Assembly (NCBI GenBank): GCA_947630045.1
Contig: CANRGC010000013.1
Location: forward strand, 1 to 53,652
Reading direction: 5' to 3'
Origin: Candidatus Gastranaerophilales bacterium
Lineage (GTDB): Bacteria > Cyanobacteriota > Vampirovibrionia > Gastranaerophilales > Gastranaerophilaceae
Length of the DNA stretch: 53,652 bases
Part shown: positions 7,881 through 17,255 of the stretch, piece after piece
How the letters are laid out: each line of letters begins with the position of its first letter
How positions within the stretch are numbered: position 1 is the first letter of the stretch
Translations under genes and position numbers: made by a program
Notes under the pieces: model-generated
What the model was told of the DNA's origin: nothing
The model's input: only the letters and a program-made list of their open reading frames with translations
The model's database searches: none

Positions 7881-8591
7881 TTAAACCGCAATTTTCAATT
7901 TTTGTTTGTTTAAGAAGCCTTTATTTATTGCATATAAGACCGCTTGGGTTCTGTCATTAACCTGTAATTTTTGGAAAATATTGTTAACATGAGTTTTAAC
8001 GGTTGTTTCCGAAATAAAGAGTTTTTGAGCAACCCCTTTATATGTAACCCCTTGAGTTAAAAGGGATAATACTTCTTCTTCCCTGTTTGTAAGTTCGTTT
8101 AACAAGTTATTTTCGTCTTCTTCAATTTTGCTCTGTTGATTTTTCTCAAAGTTTTGGAAGTAATCAAAAAATCTTGTGCATAAAATGTTTGGAAGATAAA
8201 TTTTGCCTTGAGAAACTTCATCAAGAGCATGAATTAATTGATGAGAAGCCATGGTTTTTAAAATGTAACCTTTAGCCCCAAGTTTCATTGCTCTGAAAAT
8301 TAAATCAGGATCGTCGTATGCTGTTAAAACAATTATTTTAGTTTCGAGGTGAAGTTCTGTGATTTTCATAATTGCCGTAATGCCGTCAACATCAGGCATG
8401 TTCATATCCATTAAAACGATATCGGGTTGATATTTTTTAATTAACGAAATTGCAACATTTGCATTTCCCGCATTTGCTATAACTTCATAGTCGTTTTCAA
8501 GGTTAATTAATTCCCTTATTCCCGAAGCATGGTCATAATTGTCATCAACTACGATAACTCTCGTTTTTCTTTGAAAATCAAGTCTTCTCAT
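7881..8591 (-). CDS. NarL/LuxR-type response regulator
   Basis: A 236-residue two-domain regulator. The receiver domain has the acidic pocket DD (16-17), phosphoacceptor Asp62 in LMDMNMPDVDG and Lys112 in GAKGYILK. A Glu/Asn-rich linker leads to a GerE/LuxR-type DNA-binding domain (about 165-226, LTNREEEVLSLLTQG ... ISETTVKTHVNNIF). The strong ribosome binding site GGAGGA lies before the ATG at 8591. It is cotranscribed with the histidine kinase gene. Target genes are unknown; the nearby export-gate operon is a candidate only by position. Confidence 0.93.
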   Translation of the reverse strand: MRRLDFQRKTRVIVVDDNYDHASGIRELINLENDYEVIANAGNANVAISLIKKYQPDIVLMDMNMPDVDGITAIMKITELHLETKIIVLTAYDDPDLIFRAMKLGAKGYILKTMASHQLIHALDEVSQGKIYLPNILCTRFFDYFQNFEKNQQSKIEEDENNLLNELTNREEEVLSLLTQGVTYKGVAQKLFISETTVKTHVNNIFQKLQVNDRTQAVLYAINKGFLNKQKLKIAV

Positions 8592-8747
8592 TTTTTATCC
8601 TCCGCAACTTTCATCCTGATAGTCTAATTTAATTGGTTGATTACATTAGAATAATAGCCTTTCTATATGAGGACATCATCAATAAAAGGGTCGAAATAAC
8701 AAGGTTTTTCGTCAATATTATTATCTAGATCCAAAGATTTAAAAAAA

Positions 8748-8776
8748 CAAAAACCCTTGATAGAAAAAGGTTTTTG
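8748..8776. other. Hairpin in the intergenic region before atpB
   Basis: CAAAAACC (8748-8755) pairs with GGTTTTTG (8769-8776). A T-rich run follows on the minus strand, so it could end a minus-strand transcript, but no gene ends here. The 276-nt region 8592-8867 otherwise holds the ribosome binding site of the regulator and the atp promoter. Confidence 0.4.
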
Positions 8777-8838
8777 GCTGTCAATCATCCCTAATTCAAA
8801 AAAAATAATTTTAACGGTCTAATTCTTGTTTTTTATAG

Positions 8839-8844
8839 TATAAT
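8839..8844 (+). promoter_or_regulatory. -10 element of the ATP synthase operon
   Basis: TATAAT at 8839-8844, 23 nt before the atpB ATG and followed by an AGAGGA ribosome binding site. No convincing -35 is seen at the standard distance. Confidence 0.55.
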
Positions 8845-8867
8845 TAGCTTATTAAAGAGGATTTTTT

Positions 8868-9653
8868 ATGGATTTAAAGATAGGAGAACATTTAATAGGA
8901 AACCTTTTCGGGCTTAATGTTCATCTTGATACATTAATCACTCTTTGGGCTGCAATGGGGTTAATTCTTTTGTTTGCGCTTTTATCGGTTATAAAAATTA
9001 ATATAATTCCAAATAAATTACAGGCGGTTTTTGAAAAAATCGTGACAATTTTTATCGGTCTTACGAAAGATTTAAAACAAAATCAAGGAAGCTCAGCTCT
9101 TGTTTTGATGTGTATTTTTCTTTTAATCATCACAAGTAACCTTTTGGGACAGCTGCCGTTTAAGCTTATTCATCTTCAGGAAGGGGAATTTGCCTCGCCC
9201 ACAAACGATATAAACGTTACTGCGGCGCTTGCGGTTTTTGTTCTTATTTACTATTTTTATAAAGGTCTTAAAGCAAAAGGGCTTTCTTATTTTAAACACT
9301 ATATAAAACCTGTTTGGTTTATTGCGCCGATTAATATATTGGAAGATGTTATAAGACCCTTCACGCTTGCCCTTCGTCTTTTTGCAAATATTCTTGCGGG
9401 CGAAATTATGATAGTTATTTTCGGAAGCATAATTGCAATGTTTTTAACCCCCCAAACTCTTACAAATATTGCTCATAATTTGTTCAACGGGGTTTTATCG
9501 GTTAATGCGGTAAATAATATCGGGTTGTTTCTCGGCTCTTTATTATCTTTACCGGTTATGTTTTTTGAGCTTATGGTTGCTTTTGTTCAGGCGCTTGTAT
9601 TTACGCTTCTTGCAAACTCATACATAAGCGGAGCAGTTGGTGAAAATCATTAA
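8868..9653 (+). CDS. atpB: F-type ATP synthase subunit a
   Basis: A 261-residue membrane subunit that forms the ion half-channels next to the c-ring. The essential Arg170 sits in FTLALRLFANILAGE, the family signature. Several hydrophobic helices follow, ending with the conserved FELMVAFVQALVFTLLANSYI. It is the first gene of a seven-gene cluster. No atpI-like gene precedes it. The gene order after it (c, b', b, delta, alpha, gamma) is that of cyanobacteria. Confidence 0.96.
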   Translation: MDLKIGEHLIGNLFGLNVHLDTLITLWAAMGLILLFALLSVIKINIIPNKLQAVFEKIVTIFIGLTKDLKQNQGSSALVLMCIFLLIITSNLLGQLPFKLIHLQEGEFASPTNDINVTAALAVFVLIYYFYKGLKAKGLSYFKHYIKPVWFIAPINILEDVIRPFTLALRLFANILAGEIMIVIFGSIIAMFLTPQTLTNIAHNLFNGVLSVNAVNNIGLFLGSLLSLPVMFFELMVAFVQALVFTLLANSYISGAVGENH

Positions 9654-9669
9654 AAAAAGGAGATAAAAA

Positions 9670-9906
9670 ATGGACACAACAGCATTGGTAGATTGTTTTA
9701 AGTATTTGGCGATGGGTATAGCCATAGGGCTTGGCGTTTTGGGACCGGGGCTTGGTATCGGACTTGCAACAAAGGCGCTTCTTGAATCTGTTGCAAGACA
9801 ACCTGAAACAACAGGTGTTTTAACCGGACTTTTCCTTTTGGGCGCAGCTTTAGCCGAAACGTGTGCTATTTATGCGTTTGTTGTTGTATTTATCATAAAA
9901 GGATAA
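9670..9906 (+). CDS. atpE: F-type ATP synthase subunit c
   Basis: A 78-residue hairpin proteolipid forming the rotor ring. Helix 1 carries the glycine motif (LGPGLGIGLATKA), the loop is ARQPE (42-46), and helix 2 carries the ion-binding Glu63 in LAETCAIYAF. Thr64 and Tyr68 resemble the Na+-binding c-subunits, but the helix-1 Gln of that motif is Ile30 here, so proton coupling is more likely though not settled. A strong AAGGAGA ribosome binding site precedes the ATG, as expected for the subunit needed in highest copy. Confidence 0.96.
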   Translation: MDTTALVDCFKYLAMGIAIGLGVLGPGLGIGLATKALLESVARQPETTGVLTGLFLLGAALAETCAIYAFVVVFIIKG

Positions 9907-9909
9907 TAA

Positions 9910-10380
9910 ATGCTTGAACTTGACGCTACGTTTATATTTGCTTTCATTAGTTTTTTGATTTTCATTTTTTTGATGAAAATAATTTGTTATGCGCCCATAA
10001 CAAAGATTATAGCGGAACGTGAGAAATTTTACGAAAAAAATAAACAAACCGTTTCAAAAACAAAAACAAAGATTGAAAGTGTAAAAAAAGAATTTGAACG
10101 GGAAATTTCAAAAACAAAACTTGAAAGCTCAAAAATGCTCAAAAATGCAACCGAGGAAAATCAAAAACAAAAATCGGAAATTTTGAGCGCTAAAAAAGTT
10201 GAGCTTTCAAATTCGGTGGATGAATTTAAAAACTCGCTTTCAAAAAGTGCGAACAGCGCCAAAGTTGAATTGAGGGGCGAAATTTCAGGTTACGTTAAAG
10301 AGGCGGTTTCAAGAATTATCAAGATTGACCCTTCCTTTGTTAATATTGATGAAAGCCAAATTGATGAGGTTTTAAAGTAA
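9910..10380 (+). CDS. atpF': F-type ATP synthase subunit b' (second b-type stator subunit)
   Basis: A 156-residue protein with one N-terminal membrane helix (residues about 6-25) and a long charged coiled coil (about 35-130, rich in Lys, Glu and Ser). It is one of two adjacent, different b-type genes. A b/b' heterodimer as peripheral stalk is typical of cyanobacteria, chloroplasts and some photosynthetic proteobacteria. The family name rests on position and architecture because b subunits diverge quickly. It starts 3 nt after atpE. Confidence 0.88.
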   Translation: MLELDATFIFAFISFLIFIFLMKIICYAPITKIIAEREKFYEKNKQTVSKTKTKIESVKKEFEREISKTKLESSKMLKNATEENQKQKSEILSAKKVELSNSVDEFKNSLSKSANSAKVELRGEISGYVKEAVSRIIKIDPSFVNIDESQIDEVLK

Positions 10381-10381
10381 A

Positions 10382-10888
10382 ATGAGCGGACAGGAATTTT
10401 ATCTTTATATTTTGCACTCTAACCTCATAAACTTTCTTATTGTTTTGAGCACGATTATTTTTGTGTTCAAAAAGTTTAAACTCGGCAAAATTATCGACTC
10501 TATTGCGGAAGATATTAAAACAAACGTTAAATCAAGCTCAGAGGCTGTTGAGGATGCGCTTATCGAATATAAAAAGACAAAAAAAGAATCAAGAGGGCTT
10601 GATGAGAAGAAAAACAAAATTATTGAAAACGCCAAGTCGATTATAGAAAATTTAAAAGAAGCAAATCTTGAAAAAATAGAAGAAAAACAAAATATAATGG
10701 CGCAAAATGCCGAAAAATTAATGAAATCTTACAAATCAAGAAAAATTCAAAAAACTGCGGAAAAAATTCAACAGGCGGTTTATACGCTTTCTTTAAATGC
10801 AACCAAAGAACTTATGAACGATGATATTCAAAAACAATCAATTATGAATGCGCTTGATGAGTTTGACAATCTGAAAGGGGTCTTATAA
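10382..10888 (+). CDS. atpF: F-type ATP synthase subunit b
   Basis: A 168-residue stator protein: an N-terminal membrane helix (about 14-31, NLINFLIVLSTIIFVFKKF) and a long charged coiled coil to the end, holding the alpha-beta head through delta. It starts one base after b' and its stop overlaps the delta start (TAATG). Which of the two b-type genes is b and which b' is inferred from the cyanobacterial order. Confidence 0.88.
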   Translation: MSGQEFYLYILHSNLINFLIVLSTIIFVFKKFKLGKIIDSIAEDIKTNVKSSSEAVEDALIEYKKTKKESRGLDEKKNKIIENAKSIIENLKEANLEKIEEKQNIMAQNAEKLMKSYKSRKIQKTAEKIQQAVYTLSLNATKELMNDDIQKQSIMNALDEFDNLKGVL

Positions 10889-11418
10889 TGATTGATTTAA
10901 AAGCACAAAGACCCGCCAGAAGATATGCGGAAGGGTTTTTTAAAATTATTCAAAATAAAGACACGGAAAAGTTTTTGAATGAAATTGATTTAATTTTGGA
11001 ACAAATTGAAAAAAATTCCGAGTTTAATTCTTTCATCTTTCACCCTATTGTTTCAAAAGAAGACAAAAAAAGCGTTATACACGAAATTTTTTCGTCTTTT
11101 GATGAGAACACTCTCAACTTCATTTTTCTTCTTTTGGATGAAAACAGGCTTGATTGTCTTGACGAAATTAAAGATGTTCTTGTTTCAAAAATAAACGAAC
11201 AAAATTGTGTAAAACAAGTTTCAATTACTCTGGCATCAGATATTGACGATAATATGAAAAATTTGATTAAAGAACGTCTTGAAACAAAGCTTCAATCAAA
11301 AGTTTTGCCCGTTTTTCATAAAGATGAAGAAATTTTGGGCGGAATGATTTTAAGAATTAAAGACACGCTTATTGATTTAAGCATTAAAAATAAGATAGAA
11401 AATTTAAAAAGAATATAA
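10888..11418 (+). CDS. atpH: F-type ATP synthase subunit delta
   Basis: A 176-residue protein of the OSCP/delta family, linking the top of the alpha-beta head to the b/b' stalk. The N-terminal helical domain begins with the typical ARRYAEGFF. The C-terminal part has the family pattern ILGGMILRIKDTLIDLSIKNKIENL. Length and position are normal. Confidence 0.94.
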   Translation: MIDLKAQRPARRYAEGFFKIIQNKDTEKFLNEIDLILEQIEKNSEFNSFIFHPIVSKEDKKSVIHEIFSSFDENTLNFIFLLLDENRLDCLDEIKDVLVSKINEQNCVKQVSITLASDIDDNMKNLIKERLETKLQSKVLPVFHKDEEILGGMILRIKDTLIDLSIKNKIENLKRI

Positions 11419-11428
11419 GGAAAGATAA

Positions 11429-12955
11429 ATGAATTCTACAATTGACCCAAGTGAAATTTCAAAAATAATTCAATCAAAAATTGAACATTACAAAGACAAG
11501 CTTGATGTAGCCGATGTGGGAACCGTTATTGAAATCGGCGACGGTATATCAAGGGTTTTCGGGCTAAAAAACGTTATGTCAAACGAGCTTGTTGAATTTG
11601 ATGACGGGAAAAATACTCTCGGAATTGCGCTAAACCTTGAAGAAGATAATGTCGGGGTTGTAATTTTGGGAGATTATACTTCAATAAAAGAAGGAATGCA
11701 GGTTAAAACGACGGGGAAAATTGCCTCAATTCCTGTAGGCGAAGGCTTAATCGGAAGAATAATTGACCCGACCGGCGTTCCTTTAGACAATAAGGGCGAA
11801 ATTCATTTTGATAAAACAAGACCGACAGAGCGTGTTGCCCCCGGTATTATTACGAGAAAATCTGTTTGTGAACCTTTGCAAACAGGCATTACGGCAATTG
11901 ACGCCCTGACACCGATAGGCAGAGGTCAAAGAGAATTAATAATCGGAGACAGACAAACCGGAAAAACCGCAATTGCGATTGATACAATAATTAATCAGAA
12001 AAATGAAGACGTAATCTGTATTTATGTCGCAATCGGTCAGAAAAAATCAACCATAGCCCAACTCGCAAAGACCTTGGAAGAAAAAGGGGCAATGGAATAT
12101 ACAATAATTGTGGCGGCTTCAGCAGATACATCCGCCCCGCTTCAATATATTGCGCCTTATGCAGGGTGTGCAATAGCGGAAGAATTTTTGGAACAAGGCA
12201 AACACTGCCTTATAGTTTATGATGATTTAACAAAGCATGCTCAAAGCTACCGTGCAATGAGCCTTTTGCTGAAGCGTCCCTCGGGAAGGGAAGCATACCC
12301 CGGAGATGTCTTTTATCTTCACTCAAGGCTTCTGGAAAGGGCTTGTAAGCTTAGTGATGAGCTTGGCGGCGGTTCAATAACGGCGCTTCCGATTATTGAA
12401 ACCCAAGCGGGCGATGTTTCGGCATATATTCCGACTAACGTTATTTCAATCACGGACGGGCAAATTTTCCTTGAAACAAACCTTTTCAATGCGGGTCAAA
12501 GACCGGCAATAAATGCGGGCATTTCTGTTTCCCGTGTCGGCGGAGCGGCTCAAACCAAGGGCATTAAACAGGTTGCGGGTCAATTAAGGCTTGATTTGGC
12601 TCAATACAGAGAACTTGAAGCCTTTGCTCAATTTGCTTCGGACTTAGACGCTGCAACAAAAGCTCAACTTTTAAAAGGGGAAAAATTAACCCAAATTTTA
12701 ATTCAGCCTCAATATTCTCCTTTGAGCGTTGCGCATCAGGTTACAATTCTTTTCGCCGGCAACGAAGGCTTTTTGGATGAAATTAACAATTCAGACATTC
12801 AAGAGTATAAAAAACAGTGGTTTGAATATTTTTCGTCAAATATGGCAGAGCTTGAATTAAAGCTGAATAAGGGCGATAAATTGAGCGATGAAGATACTAA
12901 AGAACTTTGCAATCAATTAAAAAATTTCAACGAAAACATTTTTAATAAAGGATAA
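11429..12955 (+). CDS. atpA: F-type ATP synthase subunit alpha
   Basis: A 508-residue non-catalytic nucleotide-binding subunit. The P-loop GDRQTGKT spans residues 173-180. Other fixed stretches are [18 protein letters not shown], the [30 protein letters not shown] region and the [13 protein letters not shown] signature near residue 355-370. Length is normal. The genes for its catalytic partner beta and for epsilon are not in the window; in cyanobacteria these form a separate atpBE operon. Confidence 0.98.
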   Translation: MNSTIDPSEISKIIQSKIEHYKDKLDVADVGTVIEIGDGISRVFGLKNVMSNELVEFDDGKNTLGIALNLEEDNVGVVILGDYTSIKEGMQVKTTGKIASIPVGEGLIGRIIDPTGVPLDNKGEIHFDKTRPTERVAPGIITRKSVCEPLQTGITAIDALTPIGRGQRELIIGDRQTGKTAIAIDTIINQKNEDVICIYVAIGQKKSTIAQLAKTLEEKGAMEYTIIVAASADTSAPLQYIAPYAGCAIAEEFLEQGKHCLIVYDDLTKHAQSYRAMSLLLKRPSGREAYPGDVFYLHSRLLERACKLSDELGGGSITALPIIETQAGDVSAYIPTNVISITDGQIFLETNLFNAGQRPAINAGISVSRVGGAAQTKGIKQVAGQLRLDLAQYRELEAFAQFASDLDAATKAQLLKGEKLTQILIQPQYSPLSVAHQVTILFAGNEGFLDEINNSDIQEYKKQWFEYFSSNMAELELKLNKGDKLSDEDTKELCNQLKNFNENIFNKG

Positions 12956-12957
12956 AA

Positions 12958-13938
12958 ATGGCAAATTTAAGAGAAACAAAAGATAGAATAAAAAGCGTTA
13001 AGAACACTCAAAAAATTACTCGTGCAATGAAAATGGTTGCGGCGGCAAAAGTTAAAAAAGCTGAAAATGCCGTTAAAATGAGCAGACCGTTTACGCTTGA
13101 ATTGTTTAAAACTTTTGTTGAAATTTATAATTCAATTGATGATAAAAAATTTGAAAAAGTGGAAGCAAAAAACCCGCTTTACAATTATCCAATCTTGCTT
13201 CAAGAAAGAGAAACAAAAACTCTGGGGCTTTTAATTGTTTCTTCAAATAAAGGGCTTGCGGGCGCTTATACCGCAAATTTGGTCAGATATGTCGAAAAGG
13301 AAATTAAAAAAGCAAATAAAGACGGCTTAAAAGTTAAAGTTTTTCTTTTGGGACAAAAGGCGGAAGCCCCCATAAAAGCGCTTGAAAAAGACTGTGATTT
13401 TCAAATAAGAGAAGTCTATACGGGCATTTTGGATGATATTAGCGCAAGTTCCGCAAGAATAGTGGCGCTTGATTTGGCTCAAATGTTTGTGGATGAAGAA
13501 ATTGATAAGATTGAACTCATTACAACAAGATATATCAACATGATGAAATATAAAGTTGAAGGCTGGACTTTACTTCCCGTTTTCAAAAAAGAATCCAAAG
13601 ACATAAAATCATTTTATAAAGAAGAATTTAACAAAGAAAATAATCTTGTCTATGAATCTTTTATGGATAAACTTAACGGGGCGTTTGAACTTTTTGAGCC
13701 CAACCAAAAGGCGCTTTTACAAAAAATTCTTCCGATGTATATAACAAACATAATTTTTCAATCTATTCTTGAGGCACAAGCTTCTGAACTCGCTTCAAGA
13801 ATGACTGCGATGTCTGCCGCAACAAAAAATGCCGAAGAGATGATTAAAAATTTAACCGTACAATATAACAAAGCCCGTCAGGAAGCAATTACACAGGAAA
13901 TTACCGAGGTTATTTCCGGAAGCTTAAATAAATCTTAA
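12958..13938 (+). CDS. atpG: F-type ATP synthase subunit gamma with an enlarged middle region
   Basis: A 326-residue central shaft subunit. The N-terminal coiled coil (TQKITRAMKMVAAAKVKKA) and the C-terminal one (ASELASRMTAMSAATKNAEEMI) are typical. Between LLPVF (about 205-209) and the conserved helix starting near 247 there are about 38 residues where the E. coli protein has roughly half as many. Cyanobacterial and chloroplast gamma carry an insertion at this place that affects ADP inhibition. The insertion has no cysteine, so thiol control of the chloroplast type is not possible. The last four bases overlap the convergent trpA stop. Confidence 0.95.
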   Translation: MANLRETKDRIKSVKNTQKITRAMKMVAAAKVKKAENAVKMSRPFTLELFKTFVEIYNSIDDKKFEKVEAKNPLYNYPILLQERETKTLGLLIVSSNKGLAGAYTANLVRYVEKEIKKANKDGLKVKVFLLGQKAEAPIKALEKDCDFQIREVYTGILDDISASSARIVALDLAQMFVDEEIDKIELITTRYINMMKYKVEGWTLLPVFKKESKDIKSFYKEEFNKENNLVYESFMDKLNGAFELFEPNQKALLQKILPMYITNIIFQSILEAQASELASRMTAMSAATKNAEEMIKNLTVQYNKARQEAITQEITEVISGSLNKS

Positions 13939-14717
13939 GAATTTATCGCTTCTTTCATTTCTTTTACATAATTATAAATTGCCTCATCCGAATTTGAACC
14001 CAATTTATCAATAATTTTAATTATTGCTGACCCTACAATCACTCCGTCGCAATATTTTGAAATTTCTTTAGCCTGAATGGGGTTGTTAATTCCGAAACCT
14101 ACGGCTGTTTTTGTGGGGGTTGTCTGTTTTATAATTTCATTAATTGAGTTTAAATCGGTTGTAATTTCATCTCTTGTGCCGGTTACTCCCAAAGAAGAAA
14201 CGACATAGATAAACCCTCTTGAATCTTTGGCAATTTTTTGAATTCTTTCGTTTGAAGTGGGTGCAATAAAAGAAATTATATCTATATCATAACAAGAGGC
14301 AATTTCTTCGATTTCGCCCTTTTCTTCATACGGAACATCGGGCAAAATTACCGCTTTTATATCCAAACCCTGACACCTTTTAAAGAAATTGTCATAACCC
14401 ACTTTAAATAAGGGGTTTACATAGCTCATAATTGCAAGCGGAATGTTTGTTTTTTTTCTTAAATTTTCAATCATTTCAAAAATTTTATCTAAAGAAGCCC
14501 CGTTTTTAAGCGCAACCGTGCTTGCGTTTTGAATGACGGGTCCTTCCGCAATCGGGTCTGAAAAAGGTATTCCAATTTCAATTAAATCGGCGCCGGCTTC
14601 TTCCATTTTTAAAATAAATCTTTCAGTGTCGGCTAACGAAGGATACCCCGCCGTTAAAAACGGAATAAATGCTTTTTTATTGTTAAAAACATTTTCATTA
14701 AAATATGCGTTACTCAT
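13935..14717 (-). CDS. trpA: Tryptophan synthase alpha chain
   Basis: Cleaves indole-3-glycerol phosphate to indole, which passes to TrpB. Family stretches are [11 protein letters not shown], the catalytic Glu in [19 protein letters not shown] and the phosphate site [10 protein letters not shown] ... [10 protein letters not shown]. The frame is open from a GTG at 14726, but the ATG at 14717 is preferred. An AGAGGA lies about 10 nt before the ATG and only one base before the GTG, and the ATG overlaps the trpB stop as ATGAGTAA. This is the last gene of the pheS-trp cluster; no terminator is visible, and the stop overlaps the atpG stop tail to tail. Confidence 0.96.
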   Translation of the reverse strand: MSNAYFNENVFNNKKAFIPFLTAGYPSLADTERFILKMEEAGADLIEIGIPFSDPIAEGPVIQNASTVALKNGASLDKIFEMIENLRKKTNIPLAIMSYVNPLFKVGYDNFFKRCQGLDIKAVILPDVPYEEKGEIEEIASCYDIDIISFIAPTSNERIQKIAKDSRGFIYVVSSLGVTGTRDEITTDLNSINEIIKQTTPTKTAVGFGINNPIQAKEISKYCDGVIVGSAIIKIIDKLGSNSDEAIYNYVKEMKEAINS

Positions 14718-15894
14718 AAATCTCACGTCCTCTGTATCTTGCTATTGAAGCAACATCCTTATCTCCACGTCCTGACAGACAAACAATAATGATATCTTCT
14801 TTTTTCATTTGACCGGCAAGCTTTATTGCCTCGCTTACGGCATGAGCGCTTTCAATTGCGCAAATTATGCCTTCCGTTTTGGCAAGATATTCAAAAGCCA
14901 AGACCGCTTCTTCGTCTGTAACGGGAACATATTTTGCACGTCCGGTTTTGTGCAAATAGGCATGTTCAGGGCCTATCCCCGGATAATCAAGCCCCGCCGA
15001 AATTGAATAAACGGGAGCAATTTGACCAAATTTATCCTGACAGAAAATCGATTTCATTCCATGAAAAATTCCGACACTTCCTTTTGCTATGCTTGCGGCG
15101 TGTTTTTCCGTTTCAATTCCAAGACCTGCCGCTTCTGCGCCGATTAATTGAACATTTTTGTCGGAAATAAAATTATAAAACATTCCCATAGCGTTTGAAC
15201 CGCCGCCAACACAAGCGATAACTGCGTTTGGAAGCTTTCCTTCAACTTTCAAAATTTCTTCTCTTGCTTCTTTTGAAATTATGCTTTGAAAATCTCTTAC
15301 AATCATAGGATAAGGGTGCGGACCCATTACAGAACCCAAAACATATAAAGTATCATCCACTCTTTTTGTCCACTCTCTCATTGCCTCTGAAACAGCGTCT
15401 TTCAGGGTTCCCGTTCCGGTTTTAACGGAATTAACTTTTGCGCCTAAAAGATTCATTCTGTATACATTTAGCGCCTGACGTTTAATGTCTTCTTCACCCA
15501 TAAAAATTTCACACTCGAGGTTTAATAAAGCCGCCGCAGTTGCTGTTGCAACTCCATGCTGACCGGCTCCGGTTTCGGCTATAATTCTTTTTTTGCCCAT
15601 ATATTTTGCAAGAAGCGCCTGCCCCAGAACGTTATTGATTTTATGAGAACCCGTGTGATTTAAATCTTCACGTTTAAGATAGATTTTTGCCCCGTTTAAA
15701 TCTTTTGTCATATTTTTTGCAAAATAAAGCAAGGAAGGGCGACCTGCGTATGTTTTTAATAGGAAATCCAACTCTTGATTGAATTTTTCGTCATTTTTGT
15801 AAAAATTATAAGACCTTTCAAGATTTATGATTTCTCTCATCAGGGTTTCAGGCACGTACTGTCCGCCAAATTCCCCATATTTTCCATTATTCAT
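14710..15894 (-). CDS. trpB: Tryptophan synthase beta chain
   Basis: A 394-residue PLP enzyme condensing indole and serine to tryptophan. The cofactor lysine is Lys85 in HTGSHKINN. Other conserved parts are the N-terminal [31 protein letters not shown] and the glycine loop [12 protein letters not shown]. This is the common TrpB1 form that pairs with TrpA, not the longer TrpB2. It lies one base after trpF and overlaps trpA by 8 nt. Confidence 0.97.
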   Translation of the reverse strand: MNNGKYGEFGGQYVPETLMREIINLERSYNFYKNDEKFNQELDFLLKTYAGRPSLLYFAKNMTKDLNGAKIYLKREDLNHTGSHKINNVLGQALLAKYMGKKRIIAETGAGQHGVATATAAALLNLECEIFMGEEDIKRQALNVYRMNLLGAKVNSVKTGTGTLKDAVSEAMREWTKRVDDTLYVLGSVMGPHPYPMIVRDFQSIISKEAREEILKVEGKLPNAVIACVGGGSNAMGMFYNFISDKNVQLIGAEAAGLGIETEKHAASIAKGSVGIFHGMKSIFCQDKFGQIAPVYSISAGLDYPGIGPEHAYLHKTGRAKYVPVTDEEAVLAFEYLAKTEGIICAIESAHAVSEAIKLAGQMKKEDIIIVCLSGRGDKDVASIARYRGREIYE

Positions 15895-15895
15895 T

Positions 15896-16486
15896 TTAAA
15901 TTCCTCTTACAATTTTTATTATATTAGAAACTTTTTCTTTTGTCTTAAAACCGTTAAATTCCGCTCCGGACGAGACGTCTGCCCCGAAGGGTTTAAGTTT
16001 TTTTGCCATTTGTTCTATATTATTTTCATTCAGACCGCCCGCAACAAAATACGGCACATTCGTTTTAATTTTTATATCCCAATCAAAAGTTTGATTTAAC
16101 CCGCCCGCTTGATTTGGCGAAAAAGCGTCAAATAAAAGAAAATCAGCCTCTGTTTCAATTTCGTATTCGACATTTTGAACTCTTACGGTTTTTATAACTT
16201 TCAGACCGTTTTCTTTTAAAAATTTAACCGAATTTTCCGAATAATCTCCATGAAGCTGTGCAAAATCAATAATATCTTTATATTTTAAAATTTCTTCCGT
16301 TTTTTTATCCACAAAAACGCCCACGGTTTCAATTTTCGGGTTTAAAAGCTCTTTTATTTTTTTCGCTTCTTCAAAGCTGATTTCCCTTTTGCTTTTTGCA
16401 AAAATAAAACCGATAAAATCGGGCATTTCTTCGTTCATTATTTCAGCTTCAATTTGGTTTTTTATTCCGCAAATTTTAATCTTCAT
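15896..16486 (-). CDS. trpF: Phosphoribosylanthranilate isomerase
   Basis: A 196-residue TIM barrel converting N-(5-phosphoribosyl)anthranilate to the carboxyphenylamino deoxyribulose phosphate. The N-terminus [10 protein letters not shown] includes the catalytic Cys6; further conserved parts are [22 protein letters not shown] and the phosphate sites [10 protein letters not shown] and GADVSSGAE. It overlaps trpC by 11 nt and is followed one base later by trpB. Confidence 0.95.
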   Translation of the reverse strand: MKIKICGIKNQIEAEIMNEEMPDFIGFIFAKSKREISFEEAKKIKELLNPKIETVGVFVDKKTEEILKYKDIIDFAQLHGDYSENSVKFLKENGLKVIKTVRVQNVEYEIETEADFLLFDAFSPNQAGGLNQTFDWDIKIKTNVPYFVAGGLNENNIEQMAKKLKPFGADVSSGAEFNGFKTKEKVSNIIKIVRGI

Positions 16487-17255
16487 TTAATTGCCCTCTC
16501 AATTTTAAAACTTCTCTGGGCTTGTTTTCGGTTTTCATAAATGTTTCGCCGATTAAAACAGCGTTAACCCCCGCATTTTCAAGAGTTTCAATATCTTTTC
16601 TTGTTTTAATTCCCGATTCGGAAATAAAAATAATTTCATCCGGCACAAATTTTCTTAAATTGAGAGAATTTTTAAAATCAACTTCAAAAGTTTTTAAATT
16701 GCGGTTGTTGACCCCTATTATTTTAGCGCCTGAGTTAACCGCTCTTTTTACTTCTTTTTCATCATGCGCTTCGACAATGGCTGATAAGCCGAGACTGTGA
16801 GCAATTTCAAGGAATTTCTTTAATTTTTCATCGTTTAAAATGGCGCAGATTAAAAGAATGCAGTCGGCTCCGATTATTTTTGATTCATAAATTTGAGCTT
16901 CTTCAATAATGAAATCTTTCCTTAAAATAGGCTTTAAGCTTTCATTTTTGACTTTTTTTATAAAAGAATTATCCCCCATAAAAAAGAAAGGTTCCGTTAA
17001 AACCGAAATGCAATCTACATCTGCGATTTTATATTCGTGTGCAATTTTTACGGGGTCAAAATCTTTACAAATCAAACCCTTTGAGGGTGAAGCCTTTTTA
17101 ATTTCCGCAATAATTTTTATATTTTTTCCTTTTAGTGCGTGAAAAAAAGGAAAATCTTCGGCACAAAGGGCTTTTGCCTCTTTTTTTAAAGTTTCAAGGT
17201 CTAAAACCTTTGTTCTTTCATAAGTTTTTTCAACAATTTTATCTAATATATTCAT
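16476..17255 (-). CDS. trpC: Indole-3-glycerol phosphate synthase
   Basis: A 259-residue TIM barrel that closes the indole ring. Recognisable stretches are IIAEIKKASPSKGLI (with the catalytic lysine), ISVLTEPFFFMG, ILRKDFIIEEAQIYES, IIGVNNRNLKTFEVD and FISESGIKT, the usual order for TrpC. It is a free-standing enzyme and not fused to TrpF. Its start overlaps the end of trpD by 17 nt. Confidence 0.96.
   Translation of the reverse strand: MNILDKIVEKTYERTKVLDLETLKKEAKALCAEDFPFFHALKGKNIKIIAEIKKASPSKGLICKDFDPVKIAHEYKIADVDCISVLTEPFFFMGDNSFIKKVKNESLKPILRKDFIIEEAQIYESKIIGADCILLICAILNDEKLKKFLEIAHSLGLSAIVEAHDEKEVKRAVNSGAKIIGVNNRNLKTFEVDFKNSLNLRKFVPDEIIFISESGIKTRKDIETLENAGVNAVLIGETFMKTENKPREVLKLRGQLNED

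Noticed and set aside
9670-9906. Na+-driven ATP synthase as a firm call
   Set aside because: The Gln of helix 1 is Ile30, so the motif is incomplete; left as an open question.
13935-14726. GTG at 14726 as trpA start
   Set aside because: Its distance to the AGAGGA site is one base; the ATG at 14717 has normal spacing and overlaps the trpB stop.
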